64,000 nt of DNA from Chlorobiaceae bacterium (lineage in GTDB: Bacteria; Bacteroidota; Chlorobiia; Chlorobiales; Chlorobiaceae): the NCBI GenBank assembly GCA_013334755.1, contig JAAXWX010000006.1, positions 1-64,000 on the forward strand. The letters are read 5' to 3'. This document shows, piece by piece, positions 1-10,427 of the stretch. Every line of letters begins with the position of its first letter. Within the stretch, counting starts at the first letter, position 1. Under the pieces are notes generated by a model, which saw only the letters and a program-made list of their open reading frames with translations, was not told the DNA's origin and did not search any database. The translations under genes were made by a program, and so were the position numbers.

Positions 1-162
1 TCCATTGACGATTGTGCCCACTTTCATAACATCAACTACATGCGGAGCATAAAAGTAAACGATATGAATCTGGCCAACTGGGCGCCAAACTTTTCAGAAT
101 ACTGCAAACTCTGCGAACAGCTTCACTCCTATCTGAAAGCCGATTCCGGCAAAATGAAATAA
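1..162 (+). CDS. C-terminal fragment of an unidentified protein (5' end outside window)
   Basis: Frame 1 is open from base 1 to TAA at 160-162 (…YCKLCEQLHSYLKADSGKMK*); no family recognised. Confidence 0.5.
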   Translation, partial: SIDDCAHFHNINYMRSIKVNDMNLANWAPNFSEYCKLCEQLHSYLKADSGKMK

Positions 163-165
163 AAG

Positions 166-723
166 CTACAGCTTCATCATCGGTAATGGATTGAACGGAT
201 GAGTTTTGAGCCGTTCGAGACTGAGCGCAGCAAGCATTTTATGGAATCCTGCGTTTGGAAAAGCATCCAGTACATCTGAAACAAAATCATCCGGCAGGCG
301 GAACCGGATCAGTCCGCCCGACAGGTCAATCAAGTCTGCCTTTCTGAACGGCTCAACCAGCCATGAAGGATTTTCCTGATAACGGGTAATCTTGTGATGT
401 TCACCGATCATAGCCTCTATTTCATTGCTCCATGACGCCTTATTGCTCTTTTCAAGATAACGGCGTGCAAGCAGTTGAGAAGGGAGCAGATAGTCGAAGG
501 TCTGTTCGCTCCATATCCCGAGATCGTGGAACACGGCAGCAATAGCGATTTTACCTTCTGCCTCTGTGCTCTCGTCAACAAGAGCACAGCAAAAATTAAA
601 AACACGCATGCAGTGATTACGGTAGGCATCATAATCAGCCCCTAACAATTGCTGATAACCTGCCAGGACATCATCAAGCAGAATAGAGTGAGAAACGTCA
701 AGCGAACGGTATTTTTTATTCAT
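166..723 (-). CDS. HD-domain (phosphohydrolase-like) protein
   Basis: ORF with HD-type motif context (FHDLGIW, GEHHKITRY). Confidence 0.65.
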   Translation of the reverse strand: MNKKYRSLDVSHSILLDDVLAGYQQLLGADYDAYRNHCMRVFNFCCALVDESTEAEGKIAIAAVFHDLGIWSEQTFDYLLPSQLLARRYLEKSNKASWSNEIEAMIGEHHKITRYQENPSWLVEPFRKADLIDLSGGLIRFRLPDDFVSDVLDAFPNAGFHKMLAALSLERLKTHPFNPLPMMKL

Positions 724-1456
724 CTGCGCTTTTACCCGGACGTGCCATCTCTTTTTCCAGATCGACCTCCTTAATAGTATACCCTGCCGGCACTTCGAAT
801 TTTATGGATGGAACCGAGACATTTTCATCGATCCTTGCGGCCTTGATCGTCATGCCGGCCATCTGGGTTTTGAGAGAAATCTTTTTATAGAGTACCCCGT
901 ATACCCTCTCCTCTTTTCTCTCTTTGTTAAACGAGACGGAATATTTCGTACCGGTAACTCCGGCAACTTCTTCTGAACCCTCTTCGCGATAATCGAAATC
1001 CCTTTTCATCTGTTCGAGATCAAACTCCTTGACCATCTTCATGGCCATCTGCCTGGCCTTTCTCATGTCTGTTTTTGTTGCCACCTTGCTGGTCTCATCC
1101 TTGCCATTGACAATTTTTTCAACCTCATAGGAGATGAGATAATCGCCATCGGTGATATCCACCTTTTTTTCATGCGTTTTCATACCCATGATATTCGAAT
1201 CCGTCACGGTTTCTCTTGCCTCCTTGCGGCCGTAATCATCGAAATAAAGGGTTGAAACGCTTTTTATTCCCATTATTTCCATAGGCTCATAGGTAACAAC
1301 GCCTGATTGCAGCTCGTAACGTTTGGGCGTTGCAATGGATGAAGATTCAGTAGAACCTCCCGATGTTACAGAATCTGTTTTTTTGGCGCAGCCGGAGACG
1401 AGAGTCAGTGTTGACAAGAGTAAAACACCGGCGGTTCGTTTCAAGGTTGATTTCAT
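716..1456 (-). CDS. Putative exported lipoprotein of unknown function
   Basis: N-terminal signal with lipobox (LTLVSGCAKK); overlaps the upstream-listed ORF by 8 nt. Confidence 0.65.
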   Translation of the reverse strand: MKSTLKRTAGVLLLSTLTLVSGCAKKTDSVTSGGSTESSSIATPKRYELQSGVVTYEPMEIMGIKSVSTLYFDDYGRKEARETVTDSNIMGMKTHEKKVDITDGDYLISYEVEKIVNGKDETSKVATKTDMRKARQMAMKMVKEFDLEQMKRDFDYREEGSEEVAGVTGTKYSVSFNKERKEERVYGVLYKKISLKTQMAGMTIKAARIDENVSVPSIKFEVPAGYTIKEVDLEKEMARPGKSADE

Positions 1457-1576
1457 TGATGTATATGGTCTTGTGTTAAAAAAGACTCATTCGGGACAAT
1501 GTACACGTATCACGAGGTATTATCAAATGGAGACACAGCCTGGAGCGTACGCTGAACCCGACTGGTATTGGATCGC

Positions 1577-2122
1577 TTACCGATATGGCCGGAATGGTCT
1601 GCTGGCGAAAACCCTGACCTCTGAGACGGCATAGAGCCTGTCGCCACCATGTGCAGATACTCTGAGATATCTGGCTCTCGACGGAATGAACCGTAACCCC
1701 GGAAGGTAGTGCCGGCTGCCTCTCTCGGTACTGACCGTTTCCATACCCCAGCCAATTTCACCAATTTGACTGTTCAGAAACAGCATTCTTGAGAAATACC
1801 GGCCGTCACGTGATGCTTCAATAATATAATTGTCGTTATTGTCTGCCTGCATGGCAATCCCGTCAACATTGTATACACCACCAAGGTCAATCTCGAATGA
1901 GACACGCGGATCAGACCAGTACACGCACTCTGGACCATCAAATGCGGAGCCCTGTTCAGGCATGTAGCCGTCAATAAGTAATTGAGCATCATTGCTGTAT
2001 TCACCATCTCCAAAGACTTCTACAGGGTTGATCGGCGCAGCCTGAAGCTGAGAAGAGGCCATGATGGCAAAACAGAAGAGTGAAATCCTGAACATAAATT
2101 TGCCGAATGCAATACGTCGCAT
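1577..2122 (-). CDS. Secreted protein with discoidin/F5-8 type C-like domain
   Basis: Signal peptide; FEIDLGGVYNVDGIAMQADNNDNYIIEASRDG and ARYLRVSAHGG pattern. Confidence 0.6.
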   Translation of the reverse strand: MRRIAFGKFMFRISLFCFAIMASSQLQAAPINPVEVFGDGEYSNDAQLLIDGYMPEQGSAFDGPECVYWSDPRVSFEIDLGGVYNVDGIAMQADNNDNYIIEASRDGRYFSRMLFLNSQIGEIGWGMETVSTERGSRHYLPGLRFIPSRARYLRVSAHGGDRLYAVSEVRVFASRPFRPYR

Positions 2123-2216
2123 GAGAACCCTCCCTTGAATTGATTGTTACTGTAAAAAACCGCAGTACCTTTGAGTAAGCTGCCAGCCGGTTCGATCAAA
2201 CTTCAGATAAGGTAAT

Positions 2217-2855
2217 TTAATGGTCTCCAACAAGTTTTTTGCCAAAAAAACGGGCTTTTTTTCTGACACGGGCGCTCAGCTCCTGGTGCTGCTGCCGGGC
2301 AGCAAGACCGACAAAAAGTATACCGATTGTCCTGGCTCCGAGCATACCTGCCGCAGATTTAAGCGCTCTGGTGACATCTCCGGTAAACTTCGCAAGAAAT
2401 GCAGGGGCCGCAGATGAAGCTACAAGAACAGCCCGTTTTGTTTTCTTCGGACTACGGTTTTTCGGAGCAGGTGCTCCCCAGGGCCAGTATGCCGTACTGA
2501 CGAGACGTTCAAGAAACACTTTCATGACCGCCGTAACCGTCCCGGCATTCATCGGTGAACCAAGTATCAGGGCATCAGCCCAATCCAGCTCCTTAAAAAC
2601 ACTTTCCATATCATCATCAAGCACACACGCTCCATGCCGTAAACCCTCCCGCTGCGTGCAGCTTCTGCAATTGATGCAGAAGAGAAGATGCTTGTCGATT
2701 AAATACAGTTTCCTCGTCTGAGCACCCGCTTCCTTTGCAGAGGCAAGCATCTCATCAACAACCATATCTATGGTTCCCCCTTTCCGGTAACTGCCGACGA
2801 TAGCAAGGATATGTACCGGAGAGGTCATATGTATTCCTTTTTCTGTTTTTTTCAC
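2217..2855 (-). CDS. NADPH-dependent FMN reductase / flavodoxin-like iron-sulfur flavoprotein
   Basis: GSYRKGGTIDMVVDEMLASAKEAGA, CINCRSC, LGSPMNAGTVTAVMKVFLERL motifs. Confidence 0.8.
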   Translation of the reverse strand: MKKTEKGIHMTSPVHILAIVGSYRKGGTIDMVVDEMLASAKEAGAQTRKLYLIDKHLLFCINCRSCTQREGLRHGACVLDDDMESVFKELDWADALILGSPMNAGTVTAVMKVFLERLVSTAYWPWGAPAPKNRSPKKTKRAVLVASSAAPAFLAKFTGDVTRALKSAAGMLGARTIGILFVGLAARQQHQELSARVRKKARFFGKKLVGDH

Positions 2856-3169
2856 TCTCTTTCCGTCGATACAAATAAAATACTGTTCAGCAACATCCTT
2901 CGGTTACACTCTCTTCTCCTTAACCGATATTCTGCAAATATATCTTAACCTTACTAAAAATTGACAGGTGTTTTCACAGGCTTCACAAAAGGGATTTATC
3001 CAAAGAAAAGAGAGAAAATGGAAAAACAGAGCTTCTCCTGGATTTATTGCTTGGATTGAAGGAATACTTTGTACTTTGGGTTATAAACTAATTATGCCAC
3101 AACAGGCTATTACTACCGAATTCGTTTTCACCAACATTTGTTTTATCAACCACTAATAATAAAAAAACC

Positions 3170-3397
3170 ATGTCAAACGAATCAATCAATGATTTCTCGG
3201 TTGCCCTTAACAATCTTTTGAAAACTGTCGGCACACTTGCACAGCAGCAAATTGAACTCTTGAACATCGGAATCAAGGCAGCAGGGCAGGTTATTGAACC
3301 TCTTGTCAAAACATCCTCTGATCTTTTGGGCAACGTTCTCAATACGGTCGGCCAGGTTGTCCAGAACATCACAAGCGCTCTGGCACCTAAAAAGTAA
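3170..3397 (+). CDS. csmF: Chlorosome envelope protein, CsmB/CsmF family
   Basis: 75-aa protein; EPLVKTSSDLLGNVLNTVGQVVQNITSALAPKK resembles the CsmB/CsmF C-terminal pattern. B versus F assignment is tentative. Confidence 0.7.
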   Translation: MSNESINDFSVALNNLLKTVGTLAQQQIELLNIGIKAAGQVIEPLVKTSSDLLGNVLNTVGQVVQNITSALAPKK

Positions 3398-3414
3398 AAA
3401 CTGTTTTTTTACTG

Positions 3415-3454
3415 AAAAAAGCACCTTATGCATCAGGCATCAGGTGCTTTTTTT
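3415..3454 (+). terminator. Rho-independent terminator after csmF-like gene
   Basis: AAAAAAGCACCT…AGGTGCTTTTTTT stem and U-tract. Confidence 0.85.
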
Positions 3455-3475
3455 GTTTACGAGCCTGACAATCAG

Positions 3476-3946
3476 TTACAGTGCTTTGAAGCTCTCCTGC
3501 AGGTTGGAAAGATAATGCTCTACCATGCCGGTAAATTCCAAGACCACCAGCGGAGAAATGATGAATTCCAGAAAGGAGGGAAAGTCAACCGTCAAATCGC
3601 CTTTTGAAGTGAAGGAAACCTTTGTACCACTCTCTTTCGGTGTAATCGTCCACTCGCCTTGCACAATGGCGTTGCCAACTCCCGAAACCGGCATCCAGTC
3701 AACTTTCAGGGTAGCGGGATCAGAGGTATAGCGGCAAGCGTAGACGGTCTGCTGCAGTGTGTAACTGCCAATACCGATTTTTTCCATCTCCCAGCGGAAA
3801 GCGTTGTCACCAAGATCGACAAGCTGATCTACTTTCGGAAAATGTGAGGCTGAACGAGGAACATCGGCAAGCAATCCAAAGACTTTCTCAGGAGTGCAGG
3901 GGGTCTCGAAAGCCTTTTGAATGTTAACTTTTACAGAGAATGCCAT
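3476..3946 (-). CDS. SRPBCC/polyketide cyclase-like (CoxG-like) protein
   Basis: TPCTPEKVFGLLADVPRSASHFPKVDQLVDLGDNAFRWEM pattern. Confidence 0.6.
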   Translation of the reverse strand: MAFSVKVNIQKAFETPCTPEKVFGLLADVPRSASHFPKVDQLVDLGDNAFRWEMEKIGIGSYTLQQTVYACRYTSDPATLKVDWMPVSGVGNAIVQGEWTITPKESGTKVSFTSKGDLTVDFPSFLEFIISPLVVLEFTGMVEHYLSNLQESFKAL

Positions 3947-3950
3947 AGTT

Positions 3951-5627
3951 TTACAAGCCGCAGCTTTCCGCTTTATATTGAGGAACAGGTTTATTGAGTG
4001 CTTTCAATAATTTTTCATCGCGGTTGTATACATCGTCATGGAAAAAAAGCTCGTCACCTTCAGCGACGGCTGTAAGGTAAACAAGAATAACAGGAACCCG
4101 TTTTGGAAGTAATACCGTTCTTGTTTTTCCGGTTTTGATAGCTTCAAGAATCTTCGTTCTGTTCCAGTGGAGAGTATCCTGCAAAACCAGAGCGGCAAGA
4201 TCTACCGGGTTTTCAACCCTGACACACCCTGAACTGAAGGTTCTTGTACTCTCTTCAAACAGCTCCTTGTTGGGGGTATCATGCAGGTAGACAATATATT
4301 TGTTCGGAAGCATGAATTTGATCCTTCCGAGTGCGCCATGATCTCCGGCACTCTGTTGCAGACGATAGGGGAAGTTCCCGGCCGAGTACTGAGACCAGTT
4401 AACCGATGCCGGATCAACGACACGTCCATTCTGGTCAATAATCTTCAGTTTTTTACGATTAAGATATGAGGCACTTTTGCGGAGTGCGGGAAGCGCATCT
4501 TTGGCAAGAATGGTCGGAGGAATAACCCAGCGGGGATTGATAATGATATACTGCATATCAGCCTTGAAAAGGGGGGTTTCACGCTCTGGTTTTCCGACAA
4601 TGACCCGTGTATCCCACTGGTTATGACCATTTTCGACATACCGCAGGGTAAAGCCGGGTATGTTCACAATAATGGCTGTCGGTTCGATATTACCTAAAAA
4701 CCATCGGTGCCGTTCAAGGTTTATGCGTATTTTGTCGATATAACGATCCACAGGAATATTCATGACACGGAGTGTGGCCGTGCCTGCCACTCCATCAGCC
4801 TGCATGCCGTTCCGTTTCTGAAACCGCTTGACAGCATCAACAAGCTCTCTGTTGTAGACCGTTGATGTATCTGCATTAAGGGCATCGATATCACCCGATA
4901 TTTTGAGTCGTTTCCTCAACACATGAACTCGCTTCTCCCTTGCCCCCTCCTGCAATCTGGAGCCTTCCGCTATAACCGGCCAGCCGCCTTTACGCTCAAT
5001 ACTGCGATACTGAGCAAGCCTTTTTCGGAGCTGATCATACGTTGGATGCTGTAATCGAATGTCTTTCAAAGCGACAGCTATCTGACCCAGGGCAATGGCA
5101 TGTTGAAGCCGGTATTCAAGAATGCTGCGGTTTCTCTCATTATGAAAGTTCCAGTGTGTATCAAGGGTTTCAGGATCAACCTTTCCATAACGGAGATGAT
5201 CGGCAAGGGTAAGAAAGGAATCGGTCATGAGCATGTCGTAACAGGCTGTCAACTCAGGTGTTGCTGGTGGCTTGGTGTACAACTCCCTGATTTCCCGGAT
5301 ATGATAATCTGCCGGATCAAGTCCGTCTTCAACGCACTCCTCTACAGCATTCATCAAATCGGCAACCATCGTCCGCTTTGTCCATACAGGCTGAAAACCC
5401 CGGGCTGCATAAAAACGCTCAAGCCTGATGTTGAAAATAGTCTTTTCGCTGCCACCTGCCAGACTCTTCTGCTTAAGCAAACGGTCAAAACGAGCACGAA
5501 TCTTCTCAGCAATGCCAACCTGCAGCTCTTTCTGCAGCTGATGCTGCTCCACTTGCGTGGCAGCGGGTTTAACCTGAACGGGTTTTACCGGGCTGAAGGC
5601 AAGCCAGAAAAGAAGAATACCGGTCAT
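3951..5627 (-). CDS. L,D-transpeptidase, YcbB type, with peptidoglycan-binding domain
   Basis: YkuD catalytic motif (YLHDTPNK…FSSGCVRVENPVDLA) and PG_binding (VKRFQKRNGMQADGVAGTATLRVMN). Confidence 0.85.
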   Translation of the reverse strand: MTGILLFWLAFSPVKPVQVKPAATQVEQHQLQKELQVGIAEKIRARFDRLLKQKSLAGGSEKTIFNIRLERFYAARGFQPVWTKRTMVADLMNAVEECVEDGLDPADYHIREIRELYTKPPATPELTACYDMLMTDSFLTLADHLRYGKVDPETLDTHWNFHNERNRSILEYRLQHAIALGQIAVALKDIRLQHPTYDQLRKRLAQYRSIERKGGWPVIAEGSRLQEGAREKRVHVLRKRLKISGDIDALNADTSTVYNRELVDAVKRFQKRNGMQADGVAGTATLRVMNIPVDRYIDKIRINLERHRWFLGNIEPTAIIVNIPGFTLRYVENGHNQWDTRVIVGKPERETPLFKADMQYIIINPRWVIPPTILAKDALPALRKSASYLNRKKLKIIDQNGRVVDPASVNWSQYSAGNFPYRLQQSAGDHGALGRIKFMLPNKYIVYLHDTPNKELFEESTRTFSSGCVRVENPVDLAALVLQDTLHWNRTKILEAIKTGKTRTVLLPKRVPVILVYLTAVAEGDELFFHDDVYNRDEKLLKALNKPVPQYKAESCGL

Positions 5628-5642
5628 ATGTTGCTTTATACG

Positions 5643-6374
5643 TTAAGAAACATGATCAGAAAAGAGCTGACGACGGGCAAGATCAGGAGTAAGTATAGTA
5701 GACTTGCTTGCGTAATCTCTGCCAGCATGGTAAATGAAGAGACAACTTCCACCTTTGATAAGATCAATGACCTGTTGAAAACTGTCGAATGAGATAGCCG
5801 GACACCCCTCACTCCTGCCGAGACGCCCATATTTTCTTATATAATCGTAAGAAACATAATCCGCACCATGGATGACAATACTTCTTGATTCAGCATTGTC
5901 GTTAATTCCCCGTTCCATGCCCTGAAGCCTGAGCGAATAACCGTTCTTGCCATCATAGGTATTGCCTGTTGTATAAAAGCCAAGACTGCTTTGACGGGAA
6001 CCAGGGGCGTTTGAAAAACTCTGGGCGTAATTATCGCCGCTGCCTCTGCCATGCGCAACAAGCCCTGAATACAGCAACCTGCCACGGTTGACATCAATGA
6101 CAAAAAGTCGTTCATCGACTGATGGCCTGTTAAAATCAATAACCGTGAGAATACCATCACGGCCTACCTTGCCCTGCTCTTTGAGTGAATGATATCCGGC
6201 AAGCGCCATGCTGAGCACCTGCGAACTTATCTTGTCTCTGAGTTCAGGAAATTTTGAGAATACGGAACTGTTTTTCTTGAATGGATTTAAATCAAAAGTC
6301 ACCGACTGCCCTTTTACGGGAAACGCCATCATAAGCATCATGAAAAGCATGATAATCAATCGAATCATAAGCAT
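5643..6374 (-). CDS. Murein L,D-transpeptidase catalytic domain family protein
   Basis: IDFNRPSVDERLFVIDVNRG, IVIHGADYVS, GRSEGCPAIS. Confidence 0.75.
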   Translation of the reverse strand: MLMIRLIIMLFMMLMMAFPVKGQSVTFDLNPFKKNSSVFSKFPELRDKISSQVLSMALAGYHSLKEQGKVGRDGILTVIDFNRPSVDERLFVIDVNRGRLLYSGLVAHGRGSGDNYAQSFSNAPGSRQSSLGFYTTGNTYDGKNGYSLRLQGMERGINDNAESRSIVIHGADYVSYDYIRKYGRLGRSEGCPAISFDSFQQVIDLIKGGSCLFIYHAGRDYASKSTILTPDLARRQLFSDHVS

Positions 6375-6482
6375 CAGGGATATGTGTTAACCCGGCAAGA
6401 CGTCGAGAATAAATAGATAAAAAAGATAAGTTATTTTTCGGTATGGTCAAATCGACAGATTTCCTGCCTCTCCCTCAGCAGC

Positions 6483-7064
6483 TCAGGAATGATCTATAGA
6501 CGGAGGCTGAAACTGCACCGGAGCTTCAGCAATTTTCCTGTACAGCCTCACATGGAACAGATGTTGAGGCCAGTTAAGCAAAAACGTGGCAAGCGCTTCC
6601 CACATCGATACCCATGCTACAATGGTCAGCCCTTCGGCAAAAACAGAGTTGAGAAATGATGGTGTCCCTCTCAACGCAACAAGATGATTGACCCACAAGG
6701 AAATCCCGAGAATAACAATGCCGATAACAAGAAGGGTGACCGATTTTCTCAGCATTTTGTTCATAACTGCAAGTTCGAGCTCCCGCTGGTACATGAAAAA
6801 TTTATGGACACTGGTACGTACCCGCAGCATAAATTCTTCGGAAGGATAACGCTCGAACATGAACCTGATCACAAAATCACCCCGGCCTATCTCACGCACA
6901 CACTCGGTGAGGTAATACACAAGATCTTCATCAAGATCTTTTTTATGGTATGGAGCTGTTTTATCAAAATCCTCGTACAAATCCTCAACCCGGCGTGCTG
7001 CAACATCAATAATAACGAGTCCATCCTGAGTCTTCTCGTACCGGTCAACGATTCTTTTTTTCAC
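6483..7064 (-). CDS. Conserved membrane protein of unknown function
   Basis: ORF with two predicted hydrophobic segments. Confidence 0.55.
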   Translation of the reverse strand: MKKRIVDRYEKTQDGLVIIDVAARRVEDLYEDFDKTAPYHKKDLDEDLVYYLTECVREIGRGDFVIRFMFERYPSEEFMLRVRTSVHKFFMYQRELELAVMNKMLRKSVTLLVIGIVILGISLWVNHLVALRGTPSFLNSVFAEGLTIVAWVSMWEALATFLLNWPQHLFHVRLYRKIAEAPVQFQPPSIDHS

Positions 7065-7083
7065 TCCTTCCCACCCCCCGGGG

Positions 7084-7824
7084 TTACTTGCTGGCAGGCG
7101 AAGCGATAAAACGCCAGCGGGTATTAACCGTAACGATGATATCCTGTTCAGAAGGGGCTATTTCAGTCGGGGCTGGAGCCGGAGCCGCCTTCATTGCCAT
7201 TGCCTCCATGACCGGTCTGCCTCCAAACACCGGTTGACTGACGCTGACCTCGATCAACTGACCGAGATGTCCCCCGGCTGCACTGGCCATTATTGCAGCA
7301 TCCCTTCGGGCGTTGCTGACCGCAGCCGCAAGAGCCTGCTGACGAAGCCCTTCATAAACACTTGATGAAAACATGATGTTCTGCACCTCATCTGCCCCTG
7401 CCTGCACGGCGGCATCAATGACCCGTCCGACAGTGCCGAGGTTGCGCACCTTCACCATGATCGTATGACGTGCACTGTATCCCTTCAGCAGACTCTTCCC
7501 AAGCACCTGGTCCCACTCCCAGAGGGGAGAAACCGTATAACTTGCAGTTGGTGCATCTTCAAGAGGAATGCCTGCCGTCCGGAGAGCACTCTGCACATGG
7601 CGGTACTTCCCGGCAGTCTCGGCCGCAGCTTTATCTGCCGTTTTTGCGTCCGATTTTACCACGACCCCGAACTCCGCCATATCGGGCTTTACCGAAACCG
7701 TTCCTGCAGCCGATACAACTACCTGTCTTTCCTCTGCTCGTGCCGTGAGAGAGATCCCTGCCATTACGGCAAACAAAAAGAAACTGAAGAAAAACAGCTT
7801 TGTTTTCAGTAATACGTTTTCCAT
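7084..7824 (-). CDS. SIMPL (DUF541) domain periplasmic protein
   Basis: Signal peptide; VVVSAAGTVSVKPDMAEFGVVVKSDAKTADKAAAETAGKY pattern. Confidence 0.85.
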   Translation of the reverse strand: MENVLLKTKLFFFSFFLFAVMAGISLTARAEERQVVVSAAGTVSVKPDMAEFGVVVKSDAKTADKAAAETAGKYRHVQSALRTAGIPLEDAPTASYTVSPLWEWDQVLGKSLLKGYSARHTIMVKVRNLGTVGRVIDAAVQAGADEVQNIMFSSSVYEGLRQQALAAAVSNARRDAAIMASAAGGHLGQLIEVSVSQPVFGGRPVMEAMAMKAAPAPAPTEIAPSEQDIIVTVNTRWRFIASPASK

Positions 7825-7958
7825 GTATCCATCATCAGTGTTAGCGGGTTATACGGCATACATCAACCAAAAAATTTTAACAAACAGGTCAAACCGTGAA
7901 GTCTTATAAAAAAATCAACATATTTCAAGCCGGTTTGCCGAAGTGTGGACGTCGACGG

Positions 7959-8486
7959 TTAATTCTTGTACAATTCTTTCACCTGGAACAAAATGTACCA
8001 GCCAATAATCGTTCCGATGATTCCACCGATAAGACCATTGAAAGAAAGAATAGTGCCAATCAAACTGACTATGCTTGCATAAAAAAGTAATGTCCAGGCA
8101 CTTTTGGAACGTTTGAATAATCCCGGAACAGCAACAATTTCCATGACAAACGTAATCACCGAAAAGACGAGCCCGACAGTTGCAGCAAAGCCCCATCCAA
8201 ATCCGTACGGGTAACCACCCATCATAGCAAATGGAGAAAGAATGGCTGTAAGACCCAAAGCAGCAAAAATAATGGGCAACACCATAACCGCAAAAATAAT
8301 AACCAGATAAGGTGAAACTTTAACAATAAACTCCTTGACTTCTATCGGCAGGGTAAATGGTGCTTTATTCACCATGTATTCATCAAGTATTGCCTCAAGC
8401 TGAGACAATATTCCCTTGACATCTGACTTTACCTGAGCCTTTTGCTCAGAGCCTTTGTTTTCCTCCGGGGGGGTATTTTCTGACAT
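7959..8486 (-). CDS. Membrane protein of unknown function
   Basis: ORF with several hydrophobic segments. Confidence 0.55.
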   Translation of the reverse strand: MSENTPPEENKGSEQKAQVKSDVKGILSQLEAILDEYMVNKAPFTLPIEVKEFIVKVSPYLVIIFAVMVLPIIFAALGLTAILSPFAMMGGYPYGFGWGFAATVGLVFSVITFVMEIVAVPGLFKRSKSAWTLLFYASIVSLIGTILSFNGLIGGIIGTIIGWYILFQVKELYKN

Positions 8487-8608
8487 AAGCTTTTGCTTTT
8501 AAAATTAAATGATGCCACCCTGCAGCAGGTAGCGGGGTATTTTTTTCATGTTAGCAAAATTTCGCTGCAAGCAGCGAAGAATTAAACCTTTAGAAAAACA
8601 AACAGGCC

Positions 8609-9265
8609 CTACCACTCGGTCGAGTACAGACCAATAATATCCTTATAGGCAACTGCCGCAGCACAGGCGGTAACGGGAATGCTGACCAGCAGGCCCACGC
8701 CAAGGGCAAGTCCACCAAGAAGGTTGAGAACAAAAAGGACAAAGGCAAAACCAAAAAATGCAAACCAGTTTTTGGTAATAATCATGCGGCTTGTCTCCAT
8801 AGCCTGCCAGAACTCCATACGGTAATCAATAATAAAATAGGTAGTAAACATGTATGCTACTGCAAGGTAGATACCAGGAATGATCAGCAGCACAAAACCG
8901 ATGCCGACTAAAAAACCGCCTGCCAGAGCTGCAAGAAAAAGGGGAAGAAAATAGTTAAAACCCTTGAAAAAATCAGCAAACTGTAACTGCTGCCCGTTCA
9001 ACAATCTGAAAGCGGCAATACCATATCCGGCGTAGAATGAAGCGGCAACCGCAGAGAAAATAAATGAGCCTGAAACAGCCAGTTTCGAGCTTACGGCAGA
9101 GGCTACGAAAATAATAAGGGTAAAACCAACAAACTCACCTATATGCTCCTTGAACATCTCCCATCCCTGCTGTATATAGTTCTTCACATTGAGCGTGCAT
9201 GGAGCATTGAGATGCCTGTCGAACAACTGAGGATCAACTTTGACCCCGAAATCAAAAGCAGCCAT
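8609..9265 (-). CDS. Multi-pass membrane protein; start re-assigned to MAAFDFGVKV
   Basis: Hydrophobic repeats including FVLLIIPGIYLAVAYMFTTYFIIDY, which resembles the glycerophosphoryl diester phosphodiesterase membrane-domain type. Confidence 0.55.
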   Translation of the reverse strand: MAAFDFGVKVDPQLFDRHLNAPCTLNVKNYIQQGWEMFKEHIGEFVGFTLIIFVASAVSSKLAVSGSFIFSAVAASFYAGYGIAAFRLLNGQQLQFADFFKGFNYFLPLFLAALAGGFLVGIGFVLLIIPGIYLAVAYMFTTYFIIDYRMEFWQAMETSRMIITKNWFAFFGFAFVLFVLNLLGGLALGVGLLVSIPVTACAAAVAYKDIIGLYSTEW

Positions 9266-9568
9266 GATATCATCTCCACGTTTATAATTTATCCCTAAGC
9301 AATAATCGTCAACTGGAATAAATGGAACGATTCCATAAGCCAGGACGAGTTGATGCACAGAAGCCTGTATAACTTGCTTTGCTGAATAATTGTATTGTTA
9401 AGTTACAAAAGAGATGTACAGGCGCCAACCGAAATCAGTAGTTTCACTGAATTATGGACTGCATCAAGTGCTGAGGAGGAGGTATTGGAGCCGAGCACAC
9501 GCAAAGAGCAAATAACAATTGCTTAACCGGAAACAGTGTTCACTTTTCCGGGTGCGGGAGAACAGAAA

Positions 9569-10216
9569 TCATGAAGGGTTGTCAATATCGGCTTTTTCGG
9601 AAGAGAACTGATCTGTAAACGGGAGTTTATTTACAGACAAATCAAGGAGACGAACGGCTCCGGCAAATTTTTTCTCAAAATAGTTCTGTTTGAGCTGTTC
9701 TTCAACGACACCTCTGGAGGTTGACGAATGAACAAAGGTATCGTTTCCGATAAAGATCCCGACATGGTTGATTCGTTGTCCTTTTGACTGGAAAAAAACC
9801 AGATCTCCTGGCTGAAGCTGATCTCTTTCAACTTTTGTACCTATGGCAGACATCTCCCGTGACGTACGGGGAAGACGCATATTGAATACCTTGTTATACA
9901 TGAAGCCCACAAAACCTGAACAGTCAAAACCTGCCGGAGTCTGACCGCCCCACCGATATTTTGTACCAAAATACTGGGTGACTTCATTAAAAAACGTCCT
10001 CATATGCCCGAAAGACTGATGCGGTTGGGAGGATGTCTGTAACAGCTGGACTTTTAAAGCTGGTTCTGAAGCAGGATCACAAAAAGCAGCTTTTGGCTGC
10101 AAACACTGAGAAACTATCAAGACAAAGAAGAAGGCAAGAAGACGATATGTGCGGGCAATATTTTTCAACGGCAAACTCACGCTAAAAGACGATACATGAC
10201 TTGGGTTCAAACGCAT
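9569..10216 (-). CDS. NlpC/P60 (C40) peptidase
   Basis: YRWGGQTPAGFDCSGFV, RINHVGIFIGNDTFVHSS catalytic motifs. Confidence 0.9.
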   Translation of the reverse strand: MRLNPSHVSSFSVSLPLKNIARTYRLLAFFFVLIVSQCLQPKAAFCDPASEPALKVQLLQTSSQPHQSFGHMRTFFNEVTQYFGTKYRWGGQTPAGFDCSGFVGFMYNKVFNMRLPRTSREMSAIGTKVERDQLQPGDLVFFQSKGQRINHVGIFIGNDTFVHSSTSRGVVEEQLKQNYFEKKFAGAVRLLDLSVNKLPFTDQFSSEKADIDNPS

Positions 10217-10427
10217 AAGCCCGGTTTCTTTGGTTTTTAACGAAGATTTTATTGATCACAAAAACAGAAGACTTTATTTTATTTAAAATTATGACGACCT
10301 CCAAATAAGTTACGCTATGAATTCGTCAGAATATCCGCTTCTGCAACAAAAAAAACGGAAGTTCTGCAACTTATGACAGATCCAATGTTCTGCCTTTGTT
10401 CTTGAGATGTATTGAAGACGTTAACGC

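Noticed and set aside
5100-5792. 230-aa plus-strand ORF
   Set aside because: Antisense to the two L,D-transpeptidase genes; no recognisable domain.
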